From the NCBI GenBank assembly GCA_009869945.1, contig WIXG01000153.1, positions 110,127 to 174,126 of the forward strand: a DNA stretch of 64,000 nt, in the 5' to 3' direction. Below the pieces are notes generated by a model. That model saw nothing but the letters and a program-made list of their open reading frames with translations, was not told the DNA's origin and did no database searches. Every line of letters starts with the position of its first letter. Within the stretch, counting starts at the first letter, position 1. The translations under genes were made by a program, and so were the position numbers. This document shows, piece by piece, positions 52,673 through 64,000 of the stretch. The stretch is from Mesaphorura yosii (lineage: Eukaryota > Arthropoda > Collembola > Poduromorpha > Tullbergiidae).

Positions 52673-55600
52673 GTCTGATTGTTTAATTTTGAGGCCGATT
52701 AAAGATTCTGAGTAAACTAATTACAGCGGCTCTCCGGTACCAACGGTTTGTAGGGTCTGGGATTTCGATTTCGGACGAGTACTCGGTCACGCAAGGTCTG
52801 AGGAAGTAAAGAAACAGGAAGCTCTGTTGCTTAAACGGAGCAAGGTACCTGTGAAGACTAAAGCTGACGTGATCTTCGTCCAGATTCCAACAAACCGACT
52901 GCACTGGTACTTGATGGGCTATTCTCGCAGCACTGAGATGACTTCATTATGAGTGCAGCAGAACAGGGTTCTTTTCCTTTGTTTACGTTATTATTTTTAT
53001 TTTAGGATATTAACGGGAGCTTCCACTGGTCTTTCTTAAACACACGGACAAGCTGCACAACTCATGCGATCATATTCTTGTTCTGTTCAAGTAAAACATG
53101 TGGAACATGGCACTCACTGAAAATGTTATGCAGACTACAAGGGTGGCGACCAGCTGCTATTCTCATCAACTTCTGCACTTTCCACTTTCCAACTCAATTT
53201 ATAAACTTCAATGTCCAAAGTTGATGAAATTAAGATTTTGTTGAAACATCTATTCTGCAAATGGGTTCTGTTCCCGTCGTGGTCTTTTAGCACAAGTTTC
53301 ACGATTCTTTTTGAGTCAATTTTAACATTCACTTGTTGAGATCTACAATGTTGGTTCCAATTCAGATATCCGGCTTTCCTTAACGTGGCACGCAGACTAA
53401 TGCTTGAGCAATTAACAATTTGCGTCGAGATGAGCTTGAATTAAACGTCTGAGCTGAAATTCAACCCAAGACCTTAATTTGTGCAGCGGTGCAGTTCAGC
53501 CTTGTCTGTCATTCAAGTTGGCGATTGAGTTGTTTCATCTGTTCGGAAATTTAATCTAGCAGTTGAAAACAAGACGTTGGAATTTAGAAGATAAAAATCA
53601 AGCAGCCCAAAATGTACCACTTTGCAACGGCTGCCGAGAGCTGTCAGTTGTTCTTAGTAAGAAGTTCAACTTCAAACTGATTTAGAACTTTGGTTTCGTG
53701 TTCAGTGTGAATGTCAACATATGCCGTGGTGTTGCATTTATTTTTGAAACGTGTCCAACTTTTGATGTAATTGCAGCACTGACACGGAGCACCATGAAGA
53801 GCCTATTTCAACGAGAGAAATATGTCTTCATAATTAAGGCATGAAAAATTGGATGAGCAAACCAAGCGTGGCCAAGAACAAATGGTAAAGTATTTAAATT
53901 GGAAGCCTGCTTGCTTGGTTTGATTAGATAAAGAAGTATAAATAGTCAAGAGCACTTACGCGGATGGCATTAATCTAGCTATGCCGTCGACGATGACGCT
54001 TTCACGAGCAAAACTCAGGTTGAACAACGTCTATGGTTGGACACGCTGATTATCTAATTAAATTCTACTGGAGGTATTCGAGCAAAGCAGACGTCAAAGA
54101 AGATAGGCCAGACACCTGCAAAACACACGATAATAATTATTAGCGCGCATGAAACATAGCTTCACAGAGGTATAAATTATTCCGGCAAGTAGGAATTTTG
54201 CCAAGCAGCCAAATTCTTTCACAATGAATATTGCACGGCAAAGACACAAAGTGTAACTGGCAGACATTTATTGCCGTGTTTGTAACACGAAGAATCGGGT
54301 TACCATAAAATAAACACGTGCAATGTTTACGATGCTTACGTTAAGCATTTTACCAGCGAGAATGTGTGCCAGAAGGGCTTGAACATGTCATCCAGAAAAT
54401 AAATGATGTCTTCTTCAGTTTTATTTCTAAACACCTGCACTTTTCAACTGCGATACAACTTTACAGCTATTTACAAGAATTTGCCAGTCAGTTTGTTGTA
54501 ATTCCGACTATCGAAACTCAACTCCCAACTATAATGAATCTGTCTATCTGTCGAATCAAACTTGGGAATTTCCGCTGAAACTTTAACCCATTTAACTTTG
54601 TCTCATCATTTCAATTCTCAAACAGGTGTGCAGAAAATCTCACCTTATCCAATCACCATCACTCGTGCTTTAGTGTAATGTGTAATGCAGGAAGTGCTCA
54701 ACTTATCGAACAAAGTGAATGTCCATAGGTTCAAAAGTGCATTGTTATTGTTGGTTCAAAGGAGAATGAAGTGAAGCATGCATTTCTGTTTATTTCGATA
54801 ATTCTTGAGCGAGAATTGTCACTGAGGTGGCGAACTCTGGTCGTGTTCACTGCTTTGTTGACGAAAGAGCTCTTACGAGTGCTTCACGTCAAACTTTTCG
54901 CTTCACTTCCTATTCGGGGTCTTAATACTATTACTATTTAACAGAACGCGTGTGCGGGTGCGGTGATTTTGGTCATTCGACTATAAATATTACTAAGTTT
55001 TCTTTTTTATTTCAAGGATGGATGTAATGTACAGACATACGGAAGATCTTTCTATTGCTAAAACCATTATTATAAACTACTTGCTGCTGCTGCTTGTTCA
55101 GCTCTACTTGGCTATGTACTGGGAATACGACTTTCTTTCGTGGCCTGCTGTGGAGCTTGCAACTACTGAATTTTACAAGATTCTATTCTCGAGAAGTATT
55201 TTCCTCATTGGGGAGCCAACACGTATACAACATATTTATGTACATACCTAGCATGAGCATTATTGTACGTCCTTTCCTTGATAAACCCAAAGAAGATATA
55301 CAAAAACAAGGCTCTTCGGAACTCTTTGGAACTGGAGTTTCTCTCCTAGCTGGAAATCGTGTTGTGTGTACACAAGAATACTTGTGTAGTATTATACTCG
55401 CTGAAATTGGTTAATATGTATTACACACGCAGAGAATGAGATTCGTTGTGCCTGCTCATCGGAATTGAAATCAGAAGCACTGCTACTATGCTGAGTCAGC
55501 CAAGACCACACCAGCCAGCAGGCTCTGGTTCTGCTGAGCTACGGTCCAAGTCCAAGTGAAAGCATTCCTTTTCTCTGTACGTGTTGGCTTGGGCTGGCTA

Positions 55601-57752
55601 CAACAATATTATAATGGTAATAATAATTCTATTGAAAGTTGTCCCGAACTTAAACTTCCGAGCTGCCAACACTTTCACCATCACCGCCAACATCACATGC
55701 ACACTCACTCACGGTGCAGCCTTCTTTCTTTCTCTCTGAATCAGGTGGCCCATGAAAGCTTTTGTCGGCTTTCCGTTGTGAGATGTGATTCTTCGTCAGA
55801 ATTCAGCTCACTCCTGCTTTCACCATGCACAATTCATGTCCCGTACATACACTTTTGGTACTTTTGGAAACAAACTCTGGATTCTGGATTTTTTATTTTA
55901 CAATCATCTTACTCTGAACTGCGATTGCACGCATTCGCAAGCATTAAAATGTAGGAAATGCCACAGAGCAGAAGAGCGAGCCAAAACCAAGATCGAGGAA
56001 GTCGAGCCTGCCTGCCTGAGTTGAAATTTCTCCAGAAATGTAGAAAGTGGCCTGAAATTTTGTTTGCACAAGTAATTTTTGTGCTTTCTTTATGGCTTTC
56101 AGCTTTCACTCACAGCTCCCAGCCGCCACCGCACAGCTTCCGAGGAGGGCACGGCATTGCTAAATGAAGGGTTATCTCAATATCGCATCAGCTGCAACTG
56201 TTTGGGCGACGGGCAGCGGGTTGGCACTCCTCTTGTTCTTGTGCAGGCGGGCAGGGAGTAATTTTATTATGACTTCATAGGGCGAAATAAATGCTTCGCG
56301 TTTCGGTACTTTTATACGTTAAAAGTGACGCATAAGAGAGAAACATGAGAGAAGAGAGTACGCTTTCTCCATCAAAATTGCAGCATTACAGTAATAAGAA
56401 GCAATATAGAGTACCTTTAACAGGTTACAAGATCACTTAATGTGCACCACCTCGTTCTCATCTCCGGTTGGGCTATTGAATCAAAAATCGTATGGACTTG
56501 TTCCAAACTTTTGTATGCATTACCATAAATTAAAGCTTTCGTTCTTCTCTTGGTCTCGAACAATCACAGGCTCCGTGTCAGCAATTCAATAGTACAAATA
56601 AGATGAGGTCGGCCAAGTGACAGAGCAGGTAAACCGTATCCAAATAGGTGAAGCCAAAATTGCCAGAAGTATTACGTATTTAACGTGCAGTAACTTTATG
56701 GCAAGGCCATAAAATACTTAATTACTCAATTCTCAGCCGAGAAACCAGAAGCAGAAAGTGTGGAGGAGCAGCGAACGGAATAGGAAAGTTTTGGCTCACA
56801 GTTTAAAACAGTCTGCGTTTACGATCAATCTCTAATCAAATTAGAATAATATCTCCAACGTTTGAAAAGCATTATGAAATTGAAAACTTTTTCAATCGAT
56901 CTCTTTCATCTCATTGTGCGTCGTACACTCTGGGCAGACCACATTAATTCTGAATGTGTTATGAAAGGGAGACTTATGAATTACATGAAAATACTCCTGA
57001 GCATCAAGTTGATATATAAATAGTACGGATCCGTTGAAAAGCCATAAACATGAATTGGACCATCCATCCAAACCCAACAACAGCGCTTCAATTGTGTGCA
57101 AATGTACACAAACAGAACTCCCTCAACCCAGACGCTGGATGAAAAGAGGAGGTTGAAACTTGTGAGTAAATATAAACGAAGGAACTCGTGAAAAAGTTAA
57201 CACTGTTCGGAGATGAAGTTAATTAGATGACGAGACCACATATTCAAACTTCTTTCATTCATCAATGACATCAAGAGCTCACTCCCCAAGTTCTATGGAG
57301 CAAACGCACGGACGCGGACTCATTCGCAAGAGTTCACGCTTTTGAAAAGACTCGTATGAGGACATTCAACAACGCAGCATTGCGAATTTTGACAGCCTGT
57401 TGACACACATGTGCTTAATGCTTAGTAGTTTGCAATAAAGATGCGCTAGGCGTGCGATGACTGCCTCTTGTGAGTTGTTGCGCTGCCACAAAGGGCTTGT
57501 CTTTATTGCCAAACTGATGAGTTTAACTTGATTAACTTTGACATAAACTTACACTATGCGCCATCTAAAATTGGCGTACAATTGGAAGCCCACTCCTTTC
57601 ACATTGAAACTATTTACAATTAGGGTTTTGGCAGGTACAAAAATAATACTCCACTATTCTGGATTACTTTAAATTACTTAAGAATACCGTACTAATAAAT
57701 ACTTTCTAACTTATGATGCATGCACGCAAGACTTATCTATTCATCAGTACGC
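52673..57752. other. Upstream region of CASK, no gene recognised
   Basis: About 5 kb between the CASK start codon and the 3' end of the coiled-coil gene. It should contain the CASK promoter and any 5' untranslated exons. Short open frames on both strands (for example 55018-55251 and 56892-57101) lack homology, splice context or paralogues, and I do not annotate them. Confidence 0.5.
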
Positions 57753-59091
57753 TTAAGAATACGGACTTGCGGGATGCGGTGATAAATCGTAATTGTAATC
57801 GTCGTTAGATGCGTTGTAGTTATAATCTAAATGACTTGCGTTGTGACTTAACCAGTTGTTTATCTGGTCGAAAAGGCTAGCTGTCAATCCAGCAGTATTC
57901 TTAATTTCGCGAAATAGATGCACTGCTGACGATATCTGAATTTTCATATCTCGATTCTCTTTCGTTAGTTGATCAACAAGAATGCAAGATGACAGAAACT
58001 TGGATCGCCATACTTCGATTTCGTCGTTGAGATTTTCAACGGACTCTCCGTTAATTCCAGCCTCAGCGTCAGCGGAGCCTTTTGAAGGCATGTGAGCGTT
58101 TGAGCCAAGCATGGAATCCACCATGAGTTTTTTCAAACGAGCGTTTTCTGATTGCAGCTCTGCAATGTCCCTTTCGGCAATTTTCAGCCTCTCCTTCATT
58201 AATGTCATGGAATGAGTCTGATTCTTGTAATGGTTGATGTGGTTTTCTAGAGTATTGTCAGGTCCAGCCTTCTCAGCATGAGTGGTCGAATTACTGAGGG
58301 CAGCTGCACTTTGAGATGGCCCTGTCGACATTCCTGATGCGGTTGATGAGTTCGAAGGTTTCCGAGAATGCTTTTTATAGCTCTCTGTCATAGGCTTCAC
58401 GGCTCCAGCGTACGGCTCGTAAGGCACAAACTTCGGCTCCCTATAGAAAATTCATAATTTTATATGAATACGACCAGCTATAAGGAAAGCTATTAATTGC
58501 AGCGCCTCTGTTTCAATTACCTTTGCTTGTTGACAGGAGAGGCGAAATCAGCATGTGAGATTAGACTCGCCTTCGGGATCCGCTCCGGCCTTAGAGGTAT
58601 CAGTTTACTCTTCGGTGGCAATTCTTTCGGAGATTCCGTCTTTAACAGTGGTGGTCGGGTATTTTCGTTTATGCTCTCATGTAATGGAGATGAGCCTGGA
58701 TGAGCTGTAGGAGTTTGAACAGTTTGAAGGGCAGGTGGCTTTGATATACCTAGACGGAATTCCATTTATTTCTTGTGACTCCTGACTTATCGTTCATAAT
58801 TATAGCTACACTTCATACCTGCTCGGTGCAACATATTTGCGTTCAATTGATCAATTACATCATCGGCATCACTCTCGCGTCCATCACCTTGCGATCGTTC
58901 TTCAGCTGAACATAAATGACGAGTCACAATTAGGAAGTGGGATTAACTCTTATTTACTTCTTGATGGTCTTACCAATTTTTCGTCGTACATCGACGATAT
59001 TGTCATCACATTCAGGTTCAGATCCAGAATAATCACTTTCGAGCACGTTTCCCATATTTACAACTGGTTTATGTGTGTTTCCAACGCTCAT
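57753..59091 (-). CDS. Coiled-coil protein, unrecognised family
   Basis: Four exons on the minus strand: 59091-58974, 58905-58819, 58749-58521, 58440-57753 (1122 nt, 373 aa), all in phase. The N-terminal half is acidic and then Pro/Ser-rich. A short block with the look of a conserved motif (EPKFVPYEPYAGAVKPM) spans the exon 3-4 junction. After a Ser/Thr-rich linker, a coiled coil runs over about residues 210-270 (MTLMKERLKIAERDIAELQS then ENARLKKLM), and a second helical region (WRSKFLSSCILVDQLTKENR) follows. The C-terminus is rich in Asn, Asp and Tyr. The layout resembles centrosomal or cytoskeletal adaptor proteins, but I cannot name it. Divergent from the Star-like gene. Confidence 0.8.
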
Positions 59092-60400
59092 TTAATGATA
59101 AAATTCTATGACGCAAAATTGCTGGATAGCACCACTGCTTTTAACCGTAATTAGTAGAATTAGAAAGCAATCTTGAGCTCCAGCACAAGATGAAGTACTA
59201 AAACTTTCTAAAGTAATCCTTGACCTACTGAACTTACAAAATTAAATATCCTGATTTTGAGTTAAGGAGTCGAGTTAGAAGGATGACAAACTGCTCTACG
59301 CGTATTGGCAAAGTTGCTTATTGTGATCGAACTCATCGTAGTACGTGCATGCAGTACACATCATCTATCATATGATTCCAAAGTTGCAACTTTATATTGT
59401 AGGCACCGTGGGGCATTACTGCGGTACAGTGTACTTGCCTCCGCAGCCCAAAGCATTTGAATTGACTCATTATAGCAAAGCATCAAGCATTAACATTGAG
59501 ATTGAAAGTTGACAAATGATAAGTAACATCGGCACTCGGTAGCATGTCAAAGGATTCGAAAGAGTTGACGTATGAGCGATTCCGCGATTCTGTATGCACA
59601 AATGCTTGAATGTCTGGTTCAACTGGAAATGTAATTCTTTTCGTATTGTTTAATCAGCGTCAGGCAGACAGACTGTTTATGCGATGTTAAATCCACGTCC
59701 ACGTGTCCAAGAGGAGACATAAAATACAAAATAACGGCCTTGGGTGAACAATTGACTAATTTTGAAATCGCTTTGGAATTACGCGAACAATACGCACGGT
59801 TTGTTAGTAAAATGGCATGTGGTTGAACGAGTGGAAGCTCGTAACGCGTAACACAAGCGGTTCCAGGTGGAGGAACTACAGGTAGCAGATAATGGTCTAT
59901 GAATTTGCTGTGGAATCCAACCTGTAATTGGAGTTGCCAAAATATTTTCCGAAAATATGAGGAAATCGAACGAGGCCACCCTTACAATTATCGTTTTAAT
60001 TACATAGCATGATGCTTCGCTGCCTTTTTTGCGTTGCGAAAGAGCTTTTGCTTTTCAGGAACGAGACAATAGTTAATTGGTTTGTTTTGGCGAAGGAAAT
60101 AATAGAATTTATAAAAAGACGCGTTTGGAAGTAACAAAGCGATGATTTTTCGTACACCCTTTTGGCATTTTGACACAAGGAACGCATACGTATGACGCAC
60201 GCCTTTGCTCTCCCAGGAATCCAGGATCTCGCTTTCTCTAAAATCAATAGAAAATGTCATGCTCAAATTCATGAGCAGGAAACGCAGAAAATCGAAGGAA
60301 AACAGGTTGTTGTGTCAACGAGAACATGCTCAATTCTTAGTTCGATCTGTAGAATTTCAGTTCGTGTTGAAATTGATCTGAACGTGAACACGCAGTCAAC
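59092..60400. promoter_or_regulatory. Divergent region between coiled-coil and Star-like genes
   Basis: 1.3 kb that must hold both promoters. A 90-codon minus-strand frame at 60000-60272 is open but has no recognisable feature; nothing else was seen. Confidence 0.4.
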
Positions 60401-61744
60401 ATGAGACGTTTAAATTGTCCGTGTTTGCTGCTTTCCACACTTATAGTTTTACTCACACTCACGATAGTAGTGCTATTCCGGAAAAGATTGGACCCGCTCA
60501 GAATATACTCCGAGAATATTTGCAATACTCAAAACACATTGGACAAATCATGCGGTGAGTTCAGTAAGTCATTCGACCCTGCCAACTTCCAAGCTTTCTA
60601 CTGACTGGATTATCTCAATTTATTGTTGCACAGACGATTCTACTGTGTGGTTCACTCTGGAAGACATACTCGTCGGCCCATTAGCTCAAAATGACTCTAG
60701 GATAACTGATTTCATTCGCCGTAAAAACTACATTCAAGAACCATCAACGCTTCCTTACAATTTAAGTAATCCCCAGGATGACCCGTCAATGGGACAATCA
60801 ACAATAGTCAAGAATGCGCTCAGAAACATGGTAAGGCTATAGGATATTCCTGCTGGATTTAAGAATTTAATTTTCCAGTAATTAAATCAATACCGCTTCC
60901 GTTTTACTAACACTGTTCTTGAACTGTCGCAGAGAAATGGATTTTTTGTGGAATGCGGAGCCCTTGATGGCGAAACGCGATCAAATACGTTAATGCTCGA
61001 ACGTGAGTACGGGTGGACGGTAATAAAAGCATGTGCAAAACCTTTAAAAGCCTGACTATTTCGATTGAAGCCGTCATACCATTTCAGGGCCTTTTAATCG
61101 AGGCAGATCCCAAGAATTATGAAAAGTTGCTCAAGAAAAACAGAAAGGCTTGGAGCACGGCATCGTGTCTAGCAATTAAGGAAGTCCCGCATCAGGTATT
61201 GTCTCTTCCCCGCAACACGCATTGACAGTTTTTGCTTTTGCGTGATTATTATATTTGCATGATATTGCGTATGCGTGTCCAGGTTTAAGTTAAATGAAAT
61301 GACGCCTTGCAGGTTATGTTCGAGCAGCACAACAATTTAGGGCGAATATCGAAGAAGCCAATCGTGGACTCTCAAAAGAGGATTGTTGGATATATTCGAG
61401 TTCAATGCTTTCCGTTGTTTTCATTGTTGTCGTCCATGAACGTCTCAAAGGTTGATTACTTCAGCCTTGACACGGAGGGCACCGAACTGGACATTTTAAA
61501 CACAATTCCTTTCGACTCCGTTTACTTTAAGGTAGTTTGAGATTTCCATCTGTGTGTTTTCAAATGTGTTGACGTCTTTCCGTTTGAAATATAGGTTATA
61601 TCCGTCGAGTATGTCCACGATCAGGGAGGCAGGGAAGCAGTCCGAAAATTCATGAAATCTAAACATTTCCGCATCGTAGGAGAAGTTAAAGATCCAAACA
61701 ATTTGGCAAATGATTTGATATTCTTGAATGATCGCATCAAGTGA
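60401..61744 (+). CDS. Protein Star-like, FkbM-domain type II membrane protein
   Basis: Six exons: 60401-60554, 60634-60830, 60933-61019, 61088-61195, 61313-61531, 61595-61744 (915 nt, 304 aa). An N-terminal signal anchor (LLLSTLIVLLTLTIVVLF, residues about 9-26) follows a short basic cytosolic start. The luminal part is an FkbM-type methyltransferase-like domain: FFVECGALDGETRSNTLMLE (SAM-site-like), YGWTGLLIEADPKNYEKLL, and VDYFSLDTEGTELDIL. In Drosophila, Star brings the EGF-receptor ligand Spitz from the ER to the Golgi for cleavage by Rhomboid. Arthropods often carry several Star-like paralogues, and this one is shorter than Drosophila Star (597 aa), so the exact orthology is open. Methyltransferase activity has not been implied by sequence alone. 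Confidence 0.85.
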
Positions 61745-62154
61745 GGTAAGATTACAGCGGCTCGTGGTTCGGATGGTTCGGTAGTATGAACTGAAACGAC
61801 TACAAGCTTTGAGCAGAAACCTGTTTGACAACACCAAGGAATTAACTACCTTTCGAATACATTTCTGAGAAGAGAAGTGTGCAACCCAACAATGGATAAT
61901 TGACCAATAAGGTTCTTATTCAAATGTTGGGATACCCACTTGTTTGGAAAATCTTTTGACGAATCGCTTTAAATCATAACATGGAGTTATGAATCATTTT
62001 CGATGCGCAGATTATTGAACGCTATAACGGCTGGAAGATTCTGCGCGAATCTCAGTCGCAATTCATCAATCACTACACATAGTACCTTGATTGTCGTCCG
62101 GCTACGAAAGTATTTACGTTTAGTTTAGAAGTTTAGACAGTATTCAGTGAAATT
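61745..62154. other. Spacer between Star-like and secreted peptide genes
   Basis: 410 bp containing the 3' end of the Star-like transcript and the promoter of the next gene. No other feature was recognised. Confidence 0.45.
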
Positions 62155-62559
62155 ATGAAATCGTTTCCAGCATTCACAATTCTTGCATTCATTTTCTTTT
62201 CCGTGTGCATGCACAACGCGTCTGGTAGTAAATCATTTGCAAATTAATTGTAACATTGGGGAAGTTGACTCGTCGTTCTTTTTTCAGGTGAGGATTTTGG
62301 TGATGCCGACCAACCAAACCAGTTCCCCAAAGAACATGGTCGCGTCTGCTACGAAACAAAATGCCACTCGCATTTGAAGGGCCATTATTGTCCGGATGAC
62401 CAATTCGAAAAGACGTGGTCGTACTGCTGGGGCGTGTTTGGAAGGTCGGAAACATGCTGTCCATACTCCATTCTACCATACTTTCAAGGTGCTTCTGGAG
62501 GTGGATACCCACCGGATAAGCCGTTCGCGACCAACAAGTTGCACGAGTTGTTACTCTAA
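62155..62559 (+). CDS. Small secreted six-cysteine protein
   Basis: Two exons, 62155-62224 and 62288-62559 (342 nt, 113 aa). The ATG opens a clear signal peptide (MKSFPAFTILAFIFFSVCMH, cleavage near NASG). The mature part has six Cys in about 42 residues, pattern C-x4-C-x8-C-x11-C-x9-CC (CYETKCH, HYCPDD, SYCWGVF, ETCCPYS), followed by a Gly/Pro/aromatic tail. The tight pattern suggests a disulphide-stabilised extracellular fold. I do not recognise the family, and the sequence gives no basis for calling it a hormone, antimicrobial or toxin. AATAAA at 62841-62846 is a plausible end signal, 280 bp after the stop. Confidence 0.75.
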
Positions 62560-62868
62560 TGTCTAATTTCAGTTGAGAAATTCATTTGATTTTGTCCGTG
62601 TAATGTGCCAAGTTTACATATCTAGAAGTCTAGTATCAAGTTGACTGTAAGCCTTCCTTCCTTATATTGTATGTACGAGATTGCAATCGAAATGATAGCG
62701 ATGCAATGCTAGCGAAATGTGTAAAACGGCTGTTATGAGTCAAGTTTATTGTCTTTGATGTTTGACTCATCCTCACATTTGGACCTCCATGTCTTTCCTT
62801 CCATTGAAATCAATTTGTGTATCATAAATTCATAAATTGTAATAAATGTGACGTAATAATCGAAACTT

Positions 62869-63730
62869 TTACAGCTTGTCATTGAATTTGGAGAAAAGAT
62901 CAACCCTGGATTTTCTCCTAACGTCCAAGTTGATGCTTGAAGCTTTGTACAAAATTTCTGCAGAATGAGTTCTTCGCGGATTCGTGACAACGGACCGCAG
63001 CCTCAGCTTGGGATTGTCATTGCGTGAGACTCCGAAGAGTCGCGTGCACTTACGATCCAACGGATGAGGTTAATGGGCGTGTGAAATGCTTGTGTCTGCA
63101 TCTCCGTGAATTATGACAGGGCCAGCAGAATGTTCTTCGCCGAGCAATTCCTCTTCGCCACCAAGTGCCATCTTTGTCACATCATCTCCAAATGCTTCTG
63201 TGCTTGGATCTTCGTACAGATCCTCGTTTTCACCTCGGCATTCTTCGTACAAGTTCACGTTACTCACGAACATTCGCCACTCTGCGGCCTCAAATTAGCC
63301 TTGCAGACTCCGCGCAGTTCCAGAAGACAATGTGACTGGCGAATTGGCAGGCACAATCAACTCACGGAACTTCATGTAGGATTCACTTCCAGTCGAGAGG
63401 ATGATTGGGAGAATTGAAATAGAGTCTTGTCTACTTAACAAATCGAAGTCGCTTCCGGCGAAACGGTTCGGGAATAAGTCCAACGCGAGCATATCTTCTT
63501 ACATCTGCATGCTTTCCGACACCGATGGTGGCGAATTTTGCGGCGAGTGTTTGCCATATCCCTTCGTCTTTGAAGCGAACCAAGTAGTGTTTTTTTTTCA
63601 CCATACGTCAGTCTGCCAAACTCGTCCTCCTTCAAATCTATAATATAAGTTTGGCAGCATTTCGACTTTAATAGAGGGCAGAGCAGGTCAGTAGGTACAG
63701 TAAGAATTGTGTAGAAAATTTCCACTTACG
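62869..63730 (-). pseudogene. Unrecognised coding-like blocks, gene model unresolved
   Basis: On the minus strand several stretches look protein-coding but do not join in one clean frame. Left to right in translation: MLPNLYYRFEGGRVWQTDVW (from about 63685), then after a run of nine A, HYLVRFKDEGIWQTLAAKFA and GVGKHADVRRYARVGLIP in another frame, an acidic block (NLYEECRGENEDLYEDPSTE, about 63250) and a basic end (RKCTRLFGVSRNDNPKLRLR) closing with TAA at 62869-62871. Possible splice sites are GTAAGAAG near 63500 and GTAAGTGC near 63050. It could be a real gene whose exons I have not solved, or the decayed accessory part of the neighbouring Harbinger element. No family recognised. Confidence 0.3.
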
Positions 63731-63858
63731 CATTTCTATATCCAAATTGGTCATCAGTTTTACGAAATCGAATGGATTTGACAAATTGTTAATTCCTGGC
63801 TCAGGTGACTCAGGGCGACATTCCCAATCGATCCTCACCCTCAAGAATTTGAGTTCCC

Positions 63859-64000
63859 TTAGCAAAGTGAGGTCGAAGGCAAGACACGGCTATCATGAGC
63901 GGAGCCATACCAGGATGCAACAACGTTTGTAAAATTCAGCTCAGAGTCACAAATTGCTTGAACATTGATCGAGAAATTTCCATCACGGTCTCTGAATAGT
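63859..64000 (-). mobile_element. PIF/Harbinger transposase fragment, truncated by the window edge
   Basis: The minus strand from 63999 reads RDRDGNFSINVQAICDSELN, then FTNVVASWYGSAHDSRVLPS and a stop at 63859-63861. The SINVQAICD, TNVVA and GSAHDSRV segments are the conserved centre of DDE_Tnp_4 (Harbinger/HARBI1) nucleases; the Asp of HDS is one of the catalytic acids. The frame breaks soon after that Asp, so this copy is probably inactive. The upstream part lies outside the window. Confidence 0.75.

Noticed and set aside
60000-60272. 90-codon minus-strand frame between the coiled-coil and Star-like genes
   Set aside because: Somewhat protein-like, but no homology, paralogue or exon structure that I can see; left as unsupported.

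Overview
The window is eukaryotic and most likely from an arthropod. Genes are split by short introns (mostly 65-100 bp), with GT-AG borders, AATAAA signals and long AT-rich spacers. Recognisable animal genes are CycB3, Taf9, the catalytic subunit of DNA polymerase alpha, a complete CASK/camguk gene and a Star-like FkbM-domain gene. I cannot name the species. Exon borders below were read by eye from GT/AG sites and checked by phase: every multi-exon model marked with high confidence adds up to a whole number of codons.

Left third (1-22.6 kb). A first exon on the minus strand (426-598) carries the PP1-inhibitor-2 signature KGILKNK and faces CycB3 (2000-3789, +). A minus-strand secreted or membrane protein of 223 aa follows (4147-5032). 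A gene-poor spacer runs to 11.88 kb. Taf9 (11883-12612, -) and the DNA polymerase alpha gene (13223-19001, +, 18 exons, 1505 aa) diverge from one 610-bp gap. Downstream lie a broken and an intact copy of a small very basic protein.

Middle (22.6-52.7 kb). CASK occupies 23373-52672 on the minus strand in 22 coding exons (943 aa: CaMK-like, two L27, PDZ, SH3, guanylate kinase). A 14-kb intron separates the CaMK/L27 half from the PDZ-SH3-GK half, and holds a His/Pro-rich open exon (46307-46702, -) that could be an alternative start. Around and inside CASK sits an unusual set of unrecognised genes and gene relics. There are two related zinc-finger-like genes (22587-23185, -; 50585-51780, +), two relics with GIY-YIG nuclease-like motifs (25838-27833 and 29901-31439, +), and one intact small ORF (25046-25351, +) related to part of the second relic. 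One GIY-YIG relic is interrupted by a 46-bp inverted-repeat insertion flanked by an 8-bp direct repeat. This nested family is the part of the window most likely to be new.

Right end (52.7-64 kb). After 5 kb without recognisable genes come an unrecognised coiled-coil protein (57753-59091, -), a Star-like type II membrane protein (60401-61744, +), a small secreted six-cysteine peptide (62155-62559, +), unrecognised minus-strand coding-like blocks (62869-63730), and a PIF/Harbinger transposase fragment that runs off the window edge (63859-64000, -).
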